DNA of 26,322 bases from JTS-RE37 sp041743975 (GCA_041743975.1 JBGTLT010000151.1:1-26322), one strand, 5' to 3'. Positions 14,436 through 22,440 are shown, counted from the first letter of the stretch. The notes: generated by a model from the letters alone, not told the origin. A program made the numbers and translations.

Positions 14436-15560
14436 ATGAGGTACTTAATCGGATTTGCAAGGATCATTGTTGGCATTTTGTTTATCATCAGTGGGTTGAT
14501 CAAACTCAATGATCCGCTGGGTTTTTCCTTTAAGTTGGAGGAATATTTCAGCCAGGGTGTCCTGAACCTGCCTTTTTTGATGCCCTATGCACTGGTCATT
14601 GCAATTGGGATGGTCCTCTTCGAAGTGGTCCTCGGTTTCTTTTTATTGGTCGGATACCAAAGGAAGTTTACATTAGGGAGCCTGCTGTTGATGATCGTCT
14701 TTTTTACCTTCCTCACTTTTTACTCCGCATACTTTAATAAAGTTACGGACTGTGGCTGTTTTGGGGATGCCATCAAACTGACTCCCTGGGAGTCCTTCAC
14801 CAAAGACCTGATCCTGTTGGTTTTGATTGTTCTCCTTTGTATGGGAAGGCACTATATAAAACCGGTCTTCGGACCGGCCGCCAGCCGGAGTATCCTTTTG
14901 GCAACCTTTTTGGCAAGTATCGGATATGTTTACTATGTGCTCAACCACCTCCCTGTTTTAGATTTCAGGCCCTATAAGATAGGGGTCAATATCCCTGATG
15001 GTATGCGGGTGCCCGCTAATGCCCCCAAAGCGATCTTTGAATATGCCTGGAAATTTGATGTAGCCGGGGAAGAAAAGGTCATAGTCACCAATGGGGAATA
15101 TCCAACAGTAGATGGAGAGTTCATTGGGGTGGAAACAAAAGAAGTGCAGAAGGGTTACGAACCCCCCATACATGATTTGACCATTGAACAGGACGGGGAG
15201 GATATAGCCGCCACCCTGTTTCAGGAAAAGAAATTATTACTGATTATCGCGTATGACCTGGCCAAATCTTCATATAGTACCTTTCCTGCCATCAAGAAAG
15301 TTACTGATAAAGCCCTGAGCCAGGGTTATAAGGTAGCCGGCTTATCGGCTTCCAGTAGCGCAATATCCGCTCAAGTCATTGCGGATTATCAGCTGGATTT
15401 CAAATTCTATTTTACGGATGAAACAACTTTAAAGACCATTGTGCGCTCCAACCCGGGGATTCTTGTATTGGAAAAAGGAACGATCAGGCAGAAATTGCAT
15501 TATAATGATCTGGATGATATCGAATGGGCAGAGATCAACCCAACACCCGAAATTAATTAA
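14436..15560 (+). CDS. BT_3928-type membrane protein (DoxX/MauE-like N-terminus)
   Basis: 374 residues. The first 165 residues hold four to five membrane helices of the DoxX/MauE type, with GLIKLNDPLGFSFKLEEY near the start and the cysteine motif DCGCFGDAI (105-113). A long soluble part follows (about 170-374). Its last third (about 255-365) has alternating strand and helix segments that could be a thioredoxin-like fold without a CxxC, which is inference. MauE-like proteins are associated with thiol/disulfide handling in the membrane; the role of this family is not established. It precedes tpiA on the same strand, as I recall from other Flavobacteriaceae. Confidence 0.85.
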   Translation: MRYLIGFARIIVGILFIISGLIKLNDPLGFSFKLEEYFSQGVLNLPFLMPYALVIAIGMVLFEVVLGFFLLVGYQRKFTLGSLLLMIVFFTFLTFYSAYFNKVTDCGCFGDAIKLTPWESFTKDLILLVLIVLLCMGRHYIKPVFGPAASRSILLATFLASIGYVYYVLNHLPVLDFRPYKIGVNIPDGMRVPANAPKAIFEYAWKFDVAGEEKVIVTNGEYPTVDGEFIGVETKEVQKGYEPPIHDLTIEQDGEDIAATLFQEKKLLLIIAYDLAKSSYSTFPAIKKVTDKALSQGYKVAGLSASSSAISAQVIADYQLDFKFYFTDETTLKTIVRSNPGILVLEKGTIRQKLHYNDLDDIEWAEINPTPEIN

Positions 15561-15575
15561 ACCCCTTAAAAAAGG

Positions 15576-15598
15576 CCTGGACAGCATAAGGGTCCAGG
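15576..15598. other. Inverted repeat between BT_3928-type gene and tpiA
   Basis: CCTGGAC (15576-15582) and GTCCAGG (15592-15598) form a 7-bp stem with a 9-nt loop. On the plus strand no T-tract follows. On the minus strand the stem is followed by CC and six T residues, so it would work better as a terminator for transcription running antisense out of tpiA. Confidence 0.45.
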
Positions 15599-15703
15599 AT
15601 CAAAAATACCGAGGCGATTGTTCGGACCCGAATCTTAGTACAGGGTAATATCCAGGGGCGAGGTGGGAGAAATTTTAGAATAATTGAAATAAAATCCATT
15701 AAT

Positions 15704-16456
15704 ATGAGAAGTAAAATAGTAGCCGGTAATTGGAAGATGCATAAAAACAGGGAGGAAACCAAGAAACTCCTGTCGGAGTTGGCCTCCAGGATACCCAACA
15801 CCTCGGCTGAGGTGATGGTAGCACCTGCCTTTGTCAACCTGGAAAGTGCGGTTGTGGAACTGGGTGATTCCAGGATTGAGGTGATCGCACAAAATATGCA
15901 TTTTGAAGAAAGCGGGGCATATACCGGTGAAATTTCAGCAGGGATGCTCCTGGACATCGGCGTTTCCACTGTGATCCTTGGACATTCAGAAAGACGGGCC
16001 CTGTTTGGCGAAACTGATGAAATGCTCTATAAAAAAGTCAGGTCAGCCGTAGCCCATAATATGAGGGTGTTGTTTTGTTTTGGCGAGGAACTCGCTGACC
16101 GCAAGGCCGGCAATCACTTTAAAGTGGTGGAGGGGCAGCTGAGGAATGCCCTGTTCTCCTTACCTGCAGAAGCCTGGCGGAATTTAGTCCTGGCCTATGA
16201 ACCCGTGTGGGCTATCGGGACAGGTGAGACGGCATCGCCCGAACAGGCCCAGGAGATGCATGAATTTATTCGCAAGATCATTGCTAAGGAATGTGACACC
16301 GCCATTGCAGATACCCTGTCCATACTCTATGGAGGGAGCGTTAAACCTGGCAATGCAGGGGAGATCTTTTCCAAACCCGATGTGGACGGTGGCCTTATTG
16401 GAGGGGCGTCCCTGGTGGCGGACGATTTTGCGGCCATCGTCAGTGCAATTGCATAG
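15704..16456 (+). CDS. tpiA: Triose-phosphate isomerase
   Basis: 250 residues, normal length. It interconverts dihydroxyacetone phosphate and glyceraldehyde 3-phosphate. The substrate-binding GNWKMH is at residues 8-13, catalytic His94 lies in LGHSERR, catalytic Glu166 in AYEPVWAIGTG, the mobile loop 6 at about 167-178, and the phosphate-binding GGS and GGASL motifs lie near 210 and 233. All catalytic residues are intact. It precedes prmA by 37 bp, so the two are probably co-transcribed. Confidence 0.98.
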   Translation: MRSKIVAGNWKMHKNREETKKLLSELASRIPNTSAEVMVAPAFVNLESAVVELGDSRIEVIAQNMHFEESGAYTGEISAGMLLDIGVSTVILGHSERRALFGETDEMLYKKVRSAVAHNMRVLFCFGEELADRKAGNHFKVVEGQLRNALFSLPAEAWRNLVLAYEPVWAIGTGETASPEQAQEMHEFIRKIIAKECDTAIADTLSILYGGSVKPGNAGEIFSKPDVDGGLIGGASLVADDFAAIVSAIA

Positions 16457-16493
16457 CTTATAAGCCTGAAACCTCCGGTCTTATTTCATTCCA

Positions 16494-17375
16494 ATGTCCG
16501 ATACCAGTTATATAGAGTATGATTTTACCATTCTGCCTTTGCAGCCCGGGAGTGATATCCTTATGGCGGAACTGGGGGAACTTGAATTTGAAAGCTTTGT
16601 TGAGGGGTACACTGGGGTCCTGGCTTATATAAAAAAGGAATGCTGGAACCCCGACATCCTGAAAAAAGTCCGTATCCTCCACAACCCTGAATTTCAGATC
16701 ACCTTTTTGATCAAAGAAGTGGAGCCCCGGAATTGGAATGCCACATGGGAAAAGGATTTCACTCCTATACAAGTGGGGTCCCAATGTGTTGTACGGGCGC
16801 CTTTCCATCCACAAACCCAGGTAGAGTTCGATATTGTCATTGCCCCGAAAATGAGTTTTGGAACAGGGCATCATGAGACTACACAGATGATGATGCAACA
16901 TCTACTCAACCAGGACGTAGCAGGAAGGTCGGTCCTGGATATGGGTTGTGGCACCGGTGTGCTGGCCATCCTTGCAGGCATGAAAGGTGCCTCCCCTATA
17001 GATGCCATCGATATTGATCCATGGTCTTACCTCAATGCCAAAGAAAATGTGAGTCGGAATGCCCAGGAACATATCCGGGTTTTTGAAGGCGATGCAACGC
17101 TGCTGAAAAACAAGTCCTATGATTTCATTCTGGCCAATATCAACAGGAATATCCTGCTCCAGGATATTCCGGTGTATGCCCGTCACCTGAAACCTGGTGG
17201 GATCCTCATTTTAAGTGGCTTCTACCGGGATGATTTGCACTTCATCAGTGAAAAATGCGCCAAAAATGGACTTTTTCTGGAGGAAGAACTTTCACAAAAC
17301 AACTGGATTGCCGCGGTTTTTCAACTCGCCAAAATCAGTTTTTCAGATAAAGTATCAAGGGGCAGGCATCCCTAA
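16494..17375 (+). CDS. prmA: Ribosomal protein L11 methyltransferase
   Basis: 293 residues, slightly longer than usual owing to a basic C-terminal tail of about 15 residues. PrmA methylates lysines and the N-terminus of ribosomal protein L11 using S-adenosylmethionine. The L11-recognition domain is at about 1-100; FGTGHHETT at 122-130 is the PrmA signature; SAM motif I VLDMGCGTGVLAI is at 147-159; and the LANI catalytic-loop motif is at about 213-216. It sits 37 bp after tpiA. In related genomes I expect clpS directly after prmA, but here a protease gene and a repeat-rich spacer intervene. Confidence 0.96.
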   Translation: MSDTSYIEYDFTILPLQPGSDILMAELGELEFESFVEGYTGVLAYIKKECWNPDILKKVRILHNPEFQITFLIKEVEPRNWNATWEKDFTPIQVGSQCVVRAPFHPQTQVEFDIVIAPKMSFGTGHHETTQMMMQHLLNQDVAGRSVLDMGCGTGVLAILAGMKGASPIDAIDIDPWSYLNAKENVSRNAQEHIRVFEGDATLLKNKSYDFILANINRNILLQDIPVYARHLKPGGILILSGFYRDDLHFISEKCAKNGLFLEEELSQNNWIAAVFQLAKISFSDKVSRGRHP

Positions 17376-17442
17376 GGTGTACCTTATACGTATATACCCC
17401 TGCACCCTTAAAACTTTTATATTTAACCTCATTAAATGAAAC

Positions 17443-18303
17443 ATGAAGAAAAAAGCATTCCCCACCCTCGCCATACTTATTATGATTGTCCTGATTTCCT
17501 GCCAGAAGGAATCACTGCCCGAAGAACAGGTTTCGGAAATCAACCAACCAGAAACGGCTGAAACATTGGAACCGCTCCAGGTTGATGACGACCTGATCCG
17601 GCTCCTTAAGACGAATTATTACAATGTCGGGGAGGTAACTCTTACCGATTTCCTCCTGCCAGACGGCAGTACGGAACAACGATACCAATTGGAAGGGGAT
17701 ATAACCTTTTCGAAGGAACATATCGAAAGCCTGAAGAAGCTGGATAATCCCACTTCTAAAAATTACCATACCAAGAATTTGGTCACCCCCCGAACCTTAA
17801 CCATAGTGGGTAATACTGCAGGCAATACCGCCTTATCCAACAAGCAACGGAGCGCCCTGCAAATGGCGGTTGCCAATTACAACAATTTAAAACTCGGGAT
17901 CCGTTTTACGTTGAATTTTGGCTCTAATTACCAGAATAAGGATATAGTGGTGTATAATAATTCCGGTATCTCCGGTAGCGGAGGCTCCGCCGGATTTCCC
18001 AGCAACGGAAACCCGAATAAATTTATACAGATTTACGGGCTTGGATCCTATTCCATGGATGTAAACGAACATGTCATCACCCATGAGATTGGTCACTCCG
18101 TCGGTTTAAGGCATTCGGATTGGTCCACACGGCAAAGTTGTGGGGGAAGGGAGAACGAAGGCAGCGGAACCTTAGGTGCCATCCCCATTCCCGGAACCCC
18201 CGCGGGCTACGACTCATCCTCCCTGATGCTGGCCTGTTTTAGCCCGGTTCAAAACGGGGAATTCAATGCCAATGACATCAAAGCGTTGAACTACCTGTAT
18301 TGA
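17443..18303 (+). CDS. Lipoprotein zinc metallopeptidase, M57 (HEIGH)-like
   Basis: 286 residues. A lipoprotein signal ends in LISC (Cys20), and an acidic linker covers about 25-50. The catalytic domain carries the metzincin zinc motif HEIGHSVGLRH at 214-224, with the exact HEIGH core of the dual-action peptidases (M57). A Met-turn candidate lies in SSLMLACF (about 259-266). The C-terminal NANDIKALNYLY resembles the last helix of this family. A pro-region (about 50-115) may keep it inactive. It probably acts at the periplasmic or outer face of a membrane; substrates are unknown. It lies between prmA and clpS with a repeat-rich spacer behind it, suggesting it is an accessory insertion here. 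Confidence 0.87.
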   Translation: MKKKAFPTLAILIMIVLISCQKESLPEEQVSEINQPETAETLEPLQVDDDLIRLLKTNYYNVGEVTLTDFLLPDGSTEQRYQLEGDITFSKEHIESLKKLDNPTSKNYHTKNLVTPRTLTIVGNTAGNTALSNKQRSALQMAVANYNNLKLGIRFTLNFGSNYQNKDIVVYNNSGISGSGGSAGFPSNGNPNKFIQIYGLGSYSMDVNEHVITHEIGHSVGLRHSDWSTRQSCGGRENEGSGTLGAIPIPGTPAGYDSSSLMLACFSPVQNGEFNANDIKALNYLY

Positions 18304-18337
18304 TAGATGCGGGCTCTCATTGTGACATCCTACCTGT

Positions 18338-18475
18338 CATGCTGAGCGAAACAAAGCATGAGCGCCCTCCTGGTCTTAATACGGTCATTCTTTAAACAGC
18401 AAACCTCACCCGAAACCGTTTAGGCGGTTTCGACCTCTCCAGAGGGGAGGTGCCCTGGGTCAAAAGCCCCAAGGA
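18338..18475. repeat. Intergenic interspersed-repeat-like cluster of inverted repeats
   Basis: Three hairpins lie in the spacer after the M57 gene: CATGCT/AGCATG (18338-18343, 18355-18360) in a TGTCATGCTGAGC context; CGAAACCG/CGGTTTCG (18411-18418, 18425-18432), a perfect 8-bp stem; and ACCTCTCC/GGGGAGGT (18433-18440, 18444-18451), directly abutting the second. A segment with GGGTCAAAAGCCC follows (to 18475). TGTCATGCTGAGC-type and CCTCTCC...GGGGAGG-type palindromes are familiar as short interspersed repeats in Bacteroidota genomes. Membership in such a family is recalled, not tested. No coding capacity is seen here. Confidence 0.55.
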
Positions 18476-18499
18476 ATTCTTTTGATTAAAGCACTTATT

Positions 18500-18528
18500 C
18501 CTACAATTTTTACACCGAAAATTGTAGG
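18500..18528. promoter_or_regulatory. Perfect 11-bp inverted repeat upstream of clpS
   Basis: CCTACAATTTT (18500-18510) and AAAATTGTAGG (18518-18528) flank a 7-nt loop, 55 bp before the clpS ATG. No T-tract follows on the plus strand, so it is not a standard terminator for the protease gene. It could be an operator or an mRNA leader hairpin for clpS, or one more piece of the adjacent repeat cluster. Confidence 0.45.
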
Positions 18529-18582
18529 ACACAAAAAGAATCAAAGAATAAAAATTAGTATATTAGTAAAAATTCAGTATCC

Positions 18583-18858
18583 ATGAGTGCTAAAGGAAAA
18601 AATCTAGAAGAATTACTACAGAAAGAAGTTACCGTAAAACAACATGAAATTATATTGTTCAATGATGATGTAAACACATTCGACTTCGTGATTGAGACAC
18701 TGATCAAGGTTTGCGACCATACAGCGCAACAAGCCGAACAATGTGCGGTCATTGTACATTACAATGGGAAATGTACAGTAAAAACCGGGGAATACACGGA
18801 TTTGAAGCCCCGTTGCAGCAGCCTTCTGGGAGCAGGCCTGAATGCGGAAATCGTTTAA
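18583..18858 (+). CDS. clpS: ATP-dependent Clp protease adaptor ClpS
   Basis: 91 residues. The ClpS core contains the N-degron-binding FNDDVNTFDFVIETL (26-40; Asn27, Asp28 and Asp29 contact the substrate amino terminus) and the conserved His59 in VIVHYNGK. The C-terminal GLNAEIV is also typical. ClpS delivers proteins with destabilising N-terminal residues to a Clp ATPase in the cytoplasm; no clpA or clpC gene is in this window. The upstream sequence is AT-rich with a perfect inverted repeat at 18500-18528. Confidence 0.95.
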   Translation: MSAKGKNLEELLQKEVTVKQHEIILFNDDVNTFDFVIETLIKVCDHTAQQAEQCAVIVHYNGKCTVKTGEYTDLKPRCSSLLGAGLNAEIV

Positions 18859-19053
18859 ATTTCCAAATAAGTGATGCAGTAACTATCCTCTTTCGGGCGT
18901 GGATCTTCGCTCCCGTCAGCAGTTAAAATTGACTTCATTAGCAACACATACTTCAACTTCCCTATATCACTCAGATTAAAATGGAATGCCACCAGACTAG
19001 AAGCATATTGTCTATCCCGGCAATAGCGATTCTCTGTTTATATGAAAATGCGA

Positions 19054-19467
19054 TCAGTGTGGCAGCCGATCCTTTAGGACGCCATAGAGGAACGTACCCA
19101 TCAGGGCCGAAACAATGACGATCAGCATAGTGAAAACCCCGGTTCCCAGCAAAATATACATAGGCCCCGGGCAGGCACCGGCCAAAGCCCACCCCAAGCC
19201 AAAAATAATCCCGCCAAAAAGGTAGCGGTAAAAGCTGCGGTCCTTGTCCTGAAAATGGATTTCATGGCCATTAGCGGCTTTAACCCTATACCTCTTGAAA
19301 ATCCGGATAAAAAGTATCCCGAGGAGTACAGCGGAAAAAATAATACCGTACATATGGAATGACTGGAATTTGAACATTTCAAAAATGCGGTACCAGGATA
19401 CGGCCTCTGATTTAACCAGGACGATCCCGAAGACAATACCGACAAGCAGGAATTTTATAAACCTCAC
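19054..19467 (-). CDS. YeeE/YedE (DUF6691-like) transporter, C-terminal half protein
   Basis: 137 residues from a GTG start. About four membrane helices (5-19, 38-55, 82-102 and 107-130) surround the conserved cysteine motif ALAGACPGP (Cys99), the second of the two cysteine motifs in YeeE/YedE transporters. Characterised relatives take up thiosulfate by cysteine relay; here the substrate is a sulfur compound by family inference only. It lies 8 bp after its N-half partner, so the two are translationally coupled and together match the length of a fused YeeE/YedE protein. The C-terminus carries a His ending. Confidence 0.9.
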   Translation of the reverse strand: MRFIKFLLVGIVFGIVLVKSEAVSWYRIFEMFKFQSFHMYGIIFSAVLLGILFIRIFKRYRVKAANGHEIHFQDKDRSFYRYLFGGIIFGLGWALAGACPGPMYILLGTGVFTMLIVIVSALMGTFLYGVLKDRLPH

Positions 19468-19475
19468 GAATCGTA

Positions 19476-20036
19476 CTATTTAAAGATTAAGGGAAAAAGA
19501 AAATGGGTCATTACCAGGCCACCAATAAAAAAGCCAACCACGGCAATCAGGGAAGGTAGCTGCAGGTGGCTCAATCCCGTAATGGCATGGCCAGATGTAC
19601 ATCCGCCTGCATATCGGGTTCCGAAGCCTACCAGCAAGCCCGCAATTACCAGAATAAGCAGATTTTTAAAGGTCAGAATTGCTTCCCAACTATATAATTC
19701 AGGAGGGAGGATGGTTCGGCCGGCATCTGCGAACCCAAGGTCCTGAAGGTCCGTTACCGTTTCCGGGTTCAAATCCATCAGGGATCCGTCCGAAAGGAAT
19801 GTCACCGTAATAAAGCCGCCGATAATGGCGCCCAATACTACCGTTAAATTCCACCGTTGCGACTTCCAGTCGAATTTAAAAAAGTCGGCATACCTACCTG
19901 CCCCCGCAATACTGCAGAGGGTGCGTAAATTGGAAGACATCCCGAAAGTTTTCCCGAAATAGATCAGGGTTAACATGATCAGGGCGATCAAAGGGCCGGA
20001 GACATACCAGGGCCATGGCTGTAGTATCATATCCAT
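19476..20036 (-). CDS. YeeE/YedE transporter, N-terminal half protein
   Basis: 186 residues from the ATG at 20036; ATG at 20030 is also possible. An upstream TTG at 20054 lies inside a -7 promoter box and is unlikely. Five or so membrane helices and the conserved RYAGGCTSGHAI cysteine motif mark it as the first half of a YeeE/YedE sulfur-compound transporter. The second half is encoded immediately downstream with an 8-bp gap. In many bacteria this pair sits with rhodaneses or persulfide dioxygenases, but none is seen in this window, so the assignment to thiosulfate or sulfide metabolism rests on the family alone. Confidence 0.9.
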   Translation of the reverse strand: MDMILQPWPWYVSGPLIALIMLTLIYFGKTFGMSSNLRTLCSIAGAGRYADFFKFDWKSQRWNLTVVLGAIIGGFITVTFLSDGSLMDLNPETVTDLQDLGFADAGRTILPPELYSWEAILTFKNLLILVIAGLLVGFGTRYAGGCTSGHAITGLSHLQLPSLIAVVGFFIGGLVMTHFLFPLIFK

Positions 20037-20051
20037 ACAGAAGTGTTTGCG

Positions 20052-20059
20052 CAAAAATA
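20052..20059 (-). promoter_or_regulatory. -7 box of the YeeE/YedE pair
   Basis: TATTTTTG on the minus strand exactly matches TAnnTTTG, with an expected transcription start near 20046, about 10 nt before the ATG at 20036. No TTTG is visible at the -33 position, so the promoter may be weak or activator-dependent. The location decides against the TTG start at 20054. Confidence 0.5.
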
Positions 20060-20161
20060 CTATAATTAATGTGCGGTCAGCGCGATAAATATTACATCAG
20101 GGTAACAGGAAAAGGGGTCGCAGGGCCGGCCAGGGATGTAAAGTTGCCCCGAGGCAGTTTA

Positions 20162-20632
20162 TCATTTCTCGTAGATTTCGCTCCTGAAGCCCGGCAGGTC
20201 TTCTCCAACACTATTCGTCAGACGGTTTCCATTATACATAAAAAAGGTACTGGTGGTGCCCCTGAACAGCGTTAACTGATTATTCTGTAGTTGCCAGGTT
20301 CCTGAGTTGGTTTGTGGCGAAATCGGGCAGGAAATAAAAAATTGGCCTTCGGTAATAGTTGTAATATTTACCCCTGTGAATACCGAGTTCCAGGTTAAGT
20401 CCTCTCTTAAAATGAGGGTTCCTGACACACAATTGAGTTCATTGAGGATATTGGTGGTGGTATTTCCATCACCATCGATATCCTGTGGTGGGTTGATAAC
20501 CAGTTCCACCAGGTCCCAGGTGCCCACTATGGGGTGAACCTGCGCAGTGTCTGCCGGGTCACTGTCGCCTGAACAGGACAGCAGGGCGCTGCAAAATATC
20601 AGGGATACGATTGGTATTCGAAAAATTTTCAT
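20162..20632 (-). CDS. Lipocalin-like lipoprotein
   Basis: 156 residues from the ATG at 20632; a TTG at 20653 would add seven residues before the signal peptide. The signal peptide ends in the lipobox ALLSC. The mature domain opens with VGTWDLVEL, followed by an acidic DIDGDGNTTTN loop that resembles a calcium-binding turn, then alternating beta-strands ending in LPGFRSEIYEK. The GTW opening and strand pattern fit the lipocalin-like lipoproteins that are abundant in Bacteroidota and mostly uncharacterised. Two Cys in the mature part (near ELNCVSG and FISCP) could form a disulfide. It stands alone between the YeeE pair and the sugar dehydrogenase gene. Confidence 0.78.
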   Translation of the reverse strand: MKIFRIPIVSLIFCSALLSCSGDSDPADTAQVHPIVGTWDLVELVINPPQDIDGDGNTTTNILNELNCVSGTLILREDLTWNSVFTGVNITTITEGQFFISCPISPQTNSGTWQLQNNQLTLFRGTTSTFFMYNGNRLTNSVGEDLPGFRSEIYEK

Positions 20633-20806
20633 TTCCCGCAATTTTTTTATCAATGATACTAAATTTGGTTCGAAATTAAAAAGTTTTTGGCTCCCAATCC
20701 TATTAGCCTCCTTTTCTGTATGCGGATTCCGGGGGATGTAATCTTAAAAAGGCATATTCAGGAGGTAGGAATCTTTTTGAAGGCATAAAGGGTGAATCAA
20801 GACGGG

Positions 20807-22216
20807 TTATCTCAGGGATAAGTTGTCGGTTTGCTCATCAGGGGTCTTGAGGTAGGAGCTGCCTTTCCGGCTTTCCATTCCGGCAAGTTGGGCTTCCCCA
20901 AACCGGGCTGCATTGCCGGTAAACCGGATTCGCCAAATTTTGCCTTTTTTGGAGTCGGATACATATAGGGAACCATCGGGTCCTTCTGATAAGCCCATGG
21001 GGCGATACCGGGCATCTTCTTTGGTGGTGATGAGGTCAACACCTGCAAAACCATCCGCAAATACTTCCCACTTATCTGTGGGCTTCCCTTCCTCAAAGGG
21101 AACGAACGCCACAATATATCCTGCCTGTGGATAGGGTGTGCGGTTGGTAGACCCATGGAAGGCAATAAAGGCCCCTTTTTTGTACCGTTCAGGGAACAGG
21201 CTGCCTTTGTAGAACAGCAGGTCGTTGGGCGCCCAGTGTGCGGGCAGACCCACAAGGGGGTCGGTATAGCCTGCTGCTTCTTTTTGGCCATCCCCTCCAT
21301 ATTCCGGCGCCAGCATCCTCTTATTTTTAAAGTGGTCGTAATAGGTATACGGCCAGCCATAGTTGTCCCCTTCCCGGATTTTCACAAATTCTTCAGCCGG
21401 CAATACTGCGTCGTGCCAGGGCCGGTAATATTTCGGGGCATGGTTGTACAAATAATCCCTTCCATGGATCAGGGCATACAGGCCATTGTCTTCCTCATTC
21501 CATGAAATGGCCACCACACTGCGAAGTCCGGTGGCAAACCGTTGGCCATCAAATTGGGACTGCCCGGGTTTATCTGCATCGAATTTCCAGATGCCCCCCA
21601 GGATATTCAACTGTGTACAGGGGTTCTCTCCCCGTACCATTGCATCGGGGTCGTTTTGGGTTGCCACCGCATCTTCACAGGCGTTGGTAGGCGCGCTGAA
21701 GGTCACATACATTCCTCCCTCATTGTCGAATGCCAGGGACTTGGCATTGTGCCACCTAATAGGGTAGGGGTCTGTCACCATAATTTCCGGTTTACCATCG
21801 GGGATCAATTTGCCGGGCGTTAGTTTTTGGCGGTATACTACGAGTTCCGAACTGAAATACAGATAGCCATTGCGGATTCGCATTTCTGTAGCAAAAGCCC
21901 CGTCATTAGGGTAGTCCCCGAAGCGTTCAAGAATATCGGCGCGCCCGTCACCTGTGGTATCGCGCAGGGCCATGTTGCCGGCTGTGCCCGTTGCAATGCT
22001 CAGTTTTGCATATATATCCCCATTGTCATTAACAGCAAGGTGGCGGGTTGGGCCAATGCTGTCGGCCACAACGAGGGCCTGGAACCCATCCGGTAAAAAA
22101 AGCCCGCCATTGGCCGGTTCATCCTTTGCGACCACCGCTGTTTCACCGGTTTTTTGTTCCTGGCAGCTGTTACATAAAATGAAAAGGAGAAAGAGTGGGA
22201 GGAAGTTGTGGCGCAT
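20807..22216 (-). CDS. PQQ-dependent sugar dehydrogenase-like lipoprotein (sorbosone/glucose dehydrogenase family)
   Basis: 469 residues. A lipoprotein signal has probable lipidated Cys18 (CNSCQ). The mature protein is a six-bladed beta-propeller of the soluble glucose/L-sorbosone dehydrogenase family; recognisable segments are WHNAKSLAFD, the GLRSVVAISW blade, GDNYGWPYTYYD, HWAPNDLLFY, FHGSTNRTPY and the last blade GPDGSLYVSDSKKGKIWRI. Such enzymes oxidise aldoses or sorbosone with pyrroloquinoline quinone in the periplasm. Whether this organism makes PQQ cannot be told here. It is divergent from the alditol-oxidase-like gene 249 bp away, suggesting related substrates. The short tail after the propeller (about 440-469) looks disordered. 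Confidence 0.88.
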   Translation of the reverse strand: MRHNFLPLFLLFILCNSCQEQKTGETAVVAKDEPANGGLFLPDGFQALVVADSIGPTRHLAVNDNGDIYAKLSIATGTAGNMALRDTTGDGRADILERFGDYPNDGAFATEMRIRNGYLYFSSELVVYRQKLTPGKLIPDGKPEIMVTDPYPIRWHNAKSLAFDNEGGMYVTFSAPTNACEDAVATQNDPDAMVRGENPCTQLNILGGIWKFDADKPGQSQFDGQRFATGLRSVVAISWNEEDNGLYALIHGRDYLYNHAPKYYRPWHDAVLPAEEFVKIREGDNYGWPYTYYDHFKNKRMLAPEYGGDGQKEAAGYTDPLVGLPAHWAPNDLLFYKGSLFPERYKKGAFIAFHGSTNRTPYPQAGYIVAFVPFEEGKPTDKWEVFADGFAGVDLITTKEDARYRPMGLSEGPDGSLYVSDSKKGKIWRIRFTGNAARFGEAQLAGMESRKGSSYLKTPDEQTDNLSLR

Positions 22217-22347
22217 TCAAGACTATTTGCGCGTAAAATACGAACAACTTTTAAATTGATAGTTATTATTTAGTGCACAGAGAGATATTAATAGATTTAA
22301 ACTGGCTGATATGGAAAATGAAAATCCTTTAAGTATACCGATGATTT

Positions 22348-22440
22348 GCTATCTTAGGAGGAGAGAGATAGCTGGGGGGGTCTGAAGTTCTATGCTTCCC
22401 ATCCCGGTGGGCTCATAACCCCTGAAAATACCGGGCCCGG
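22348..22440 (+). promoter_or_regulatory. Structured leader region upstream of the alditol-oxidase-like gene
   Basis: The 249-bp spacer between the divergent oxidoreductase genes holds several structures: GCTATCT/AGATAGC (22348-22354, 22366-22372) with a purine-rich loop; a G7 run at 22374-22380; and a nested hairpin CCCGGT/ACCGGG (22403-22408, 22430-22435) enclosing GGG/CCC (22409-22411, 22419-22421). The last overlaps the perfect palindrome CCGGGCCCGG (22431-22440), which ends about 25 bp before the ATG. It matches no riboswitch class I can name. The rest of the spacer (22217-22340) is AT-rich and must contain both promoters. Confidence 0.35.
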
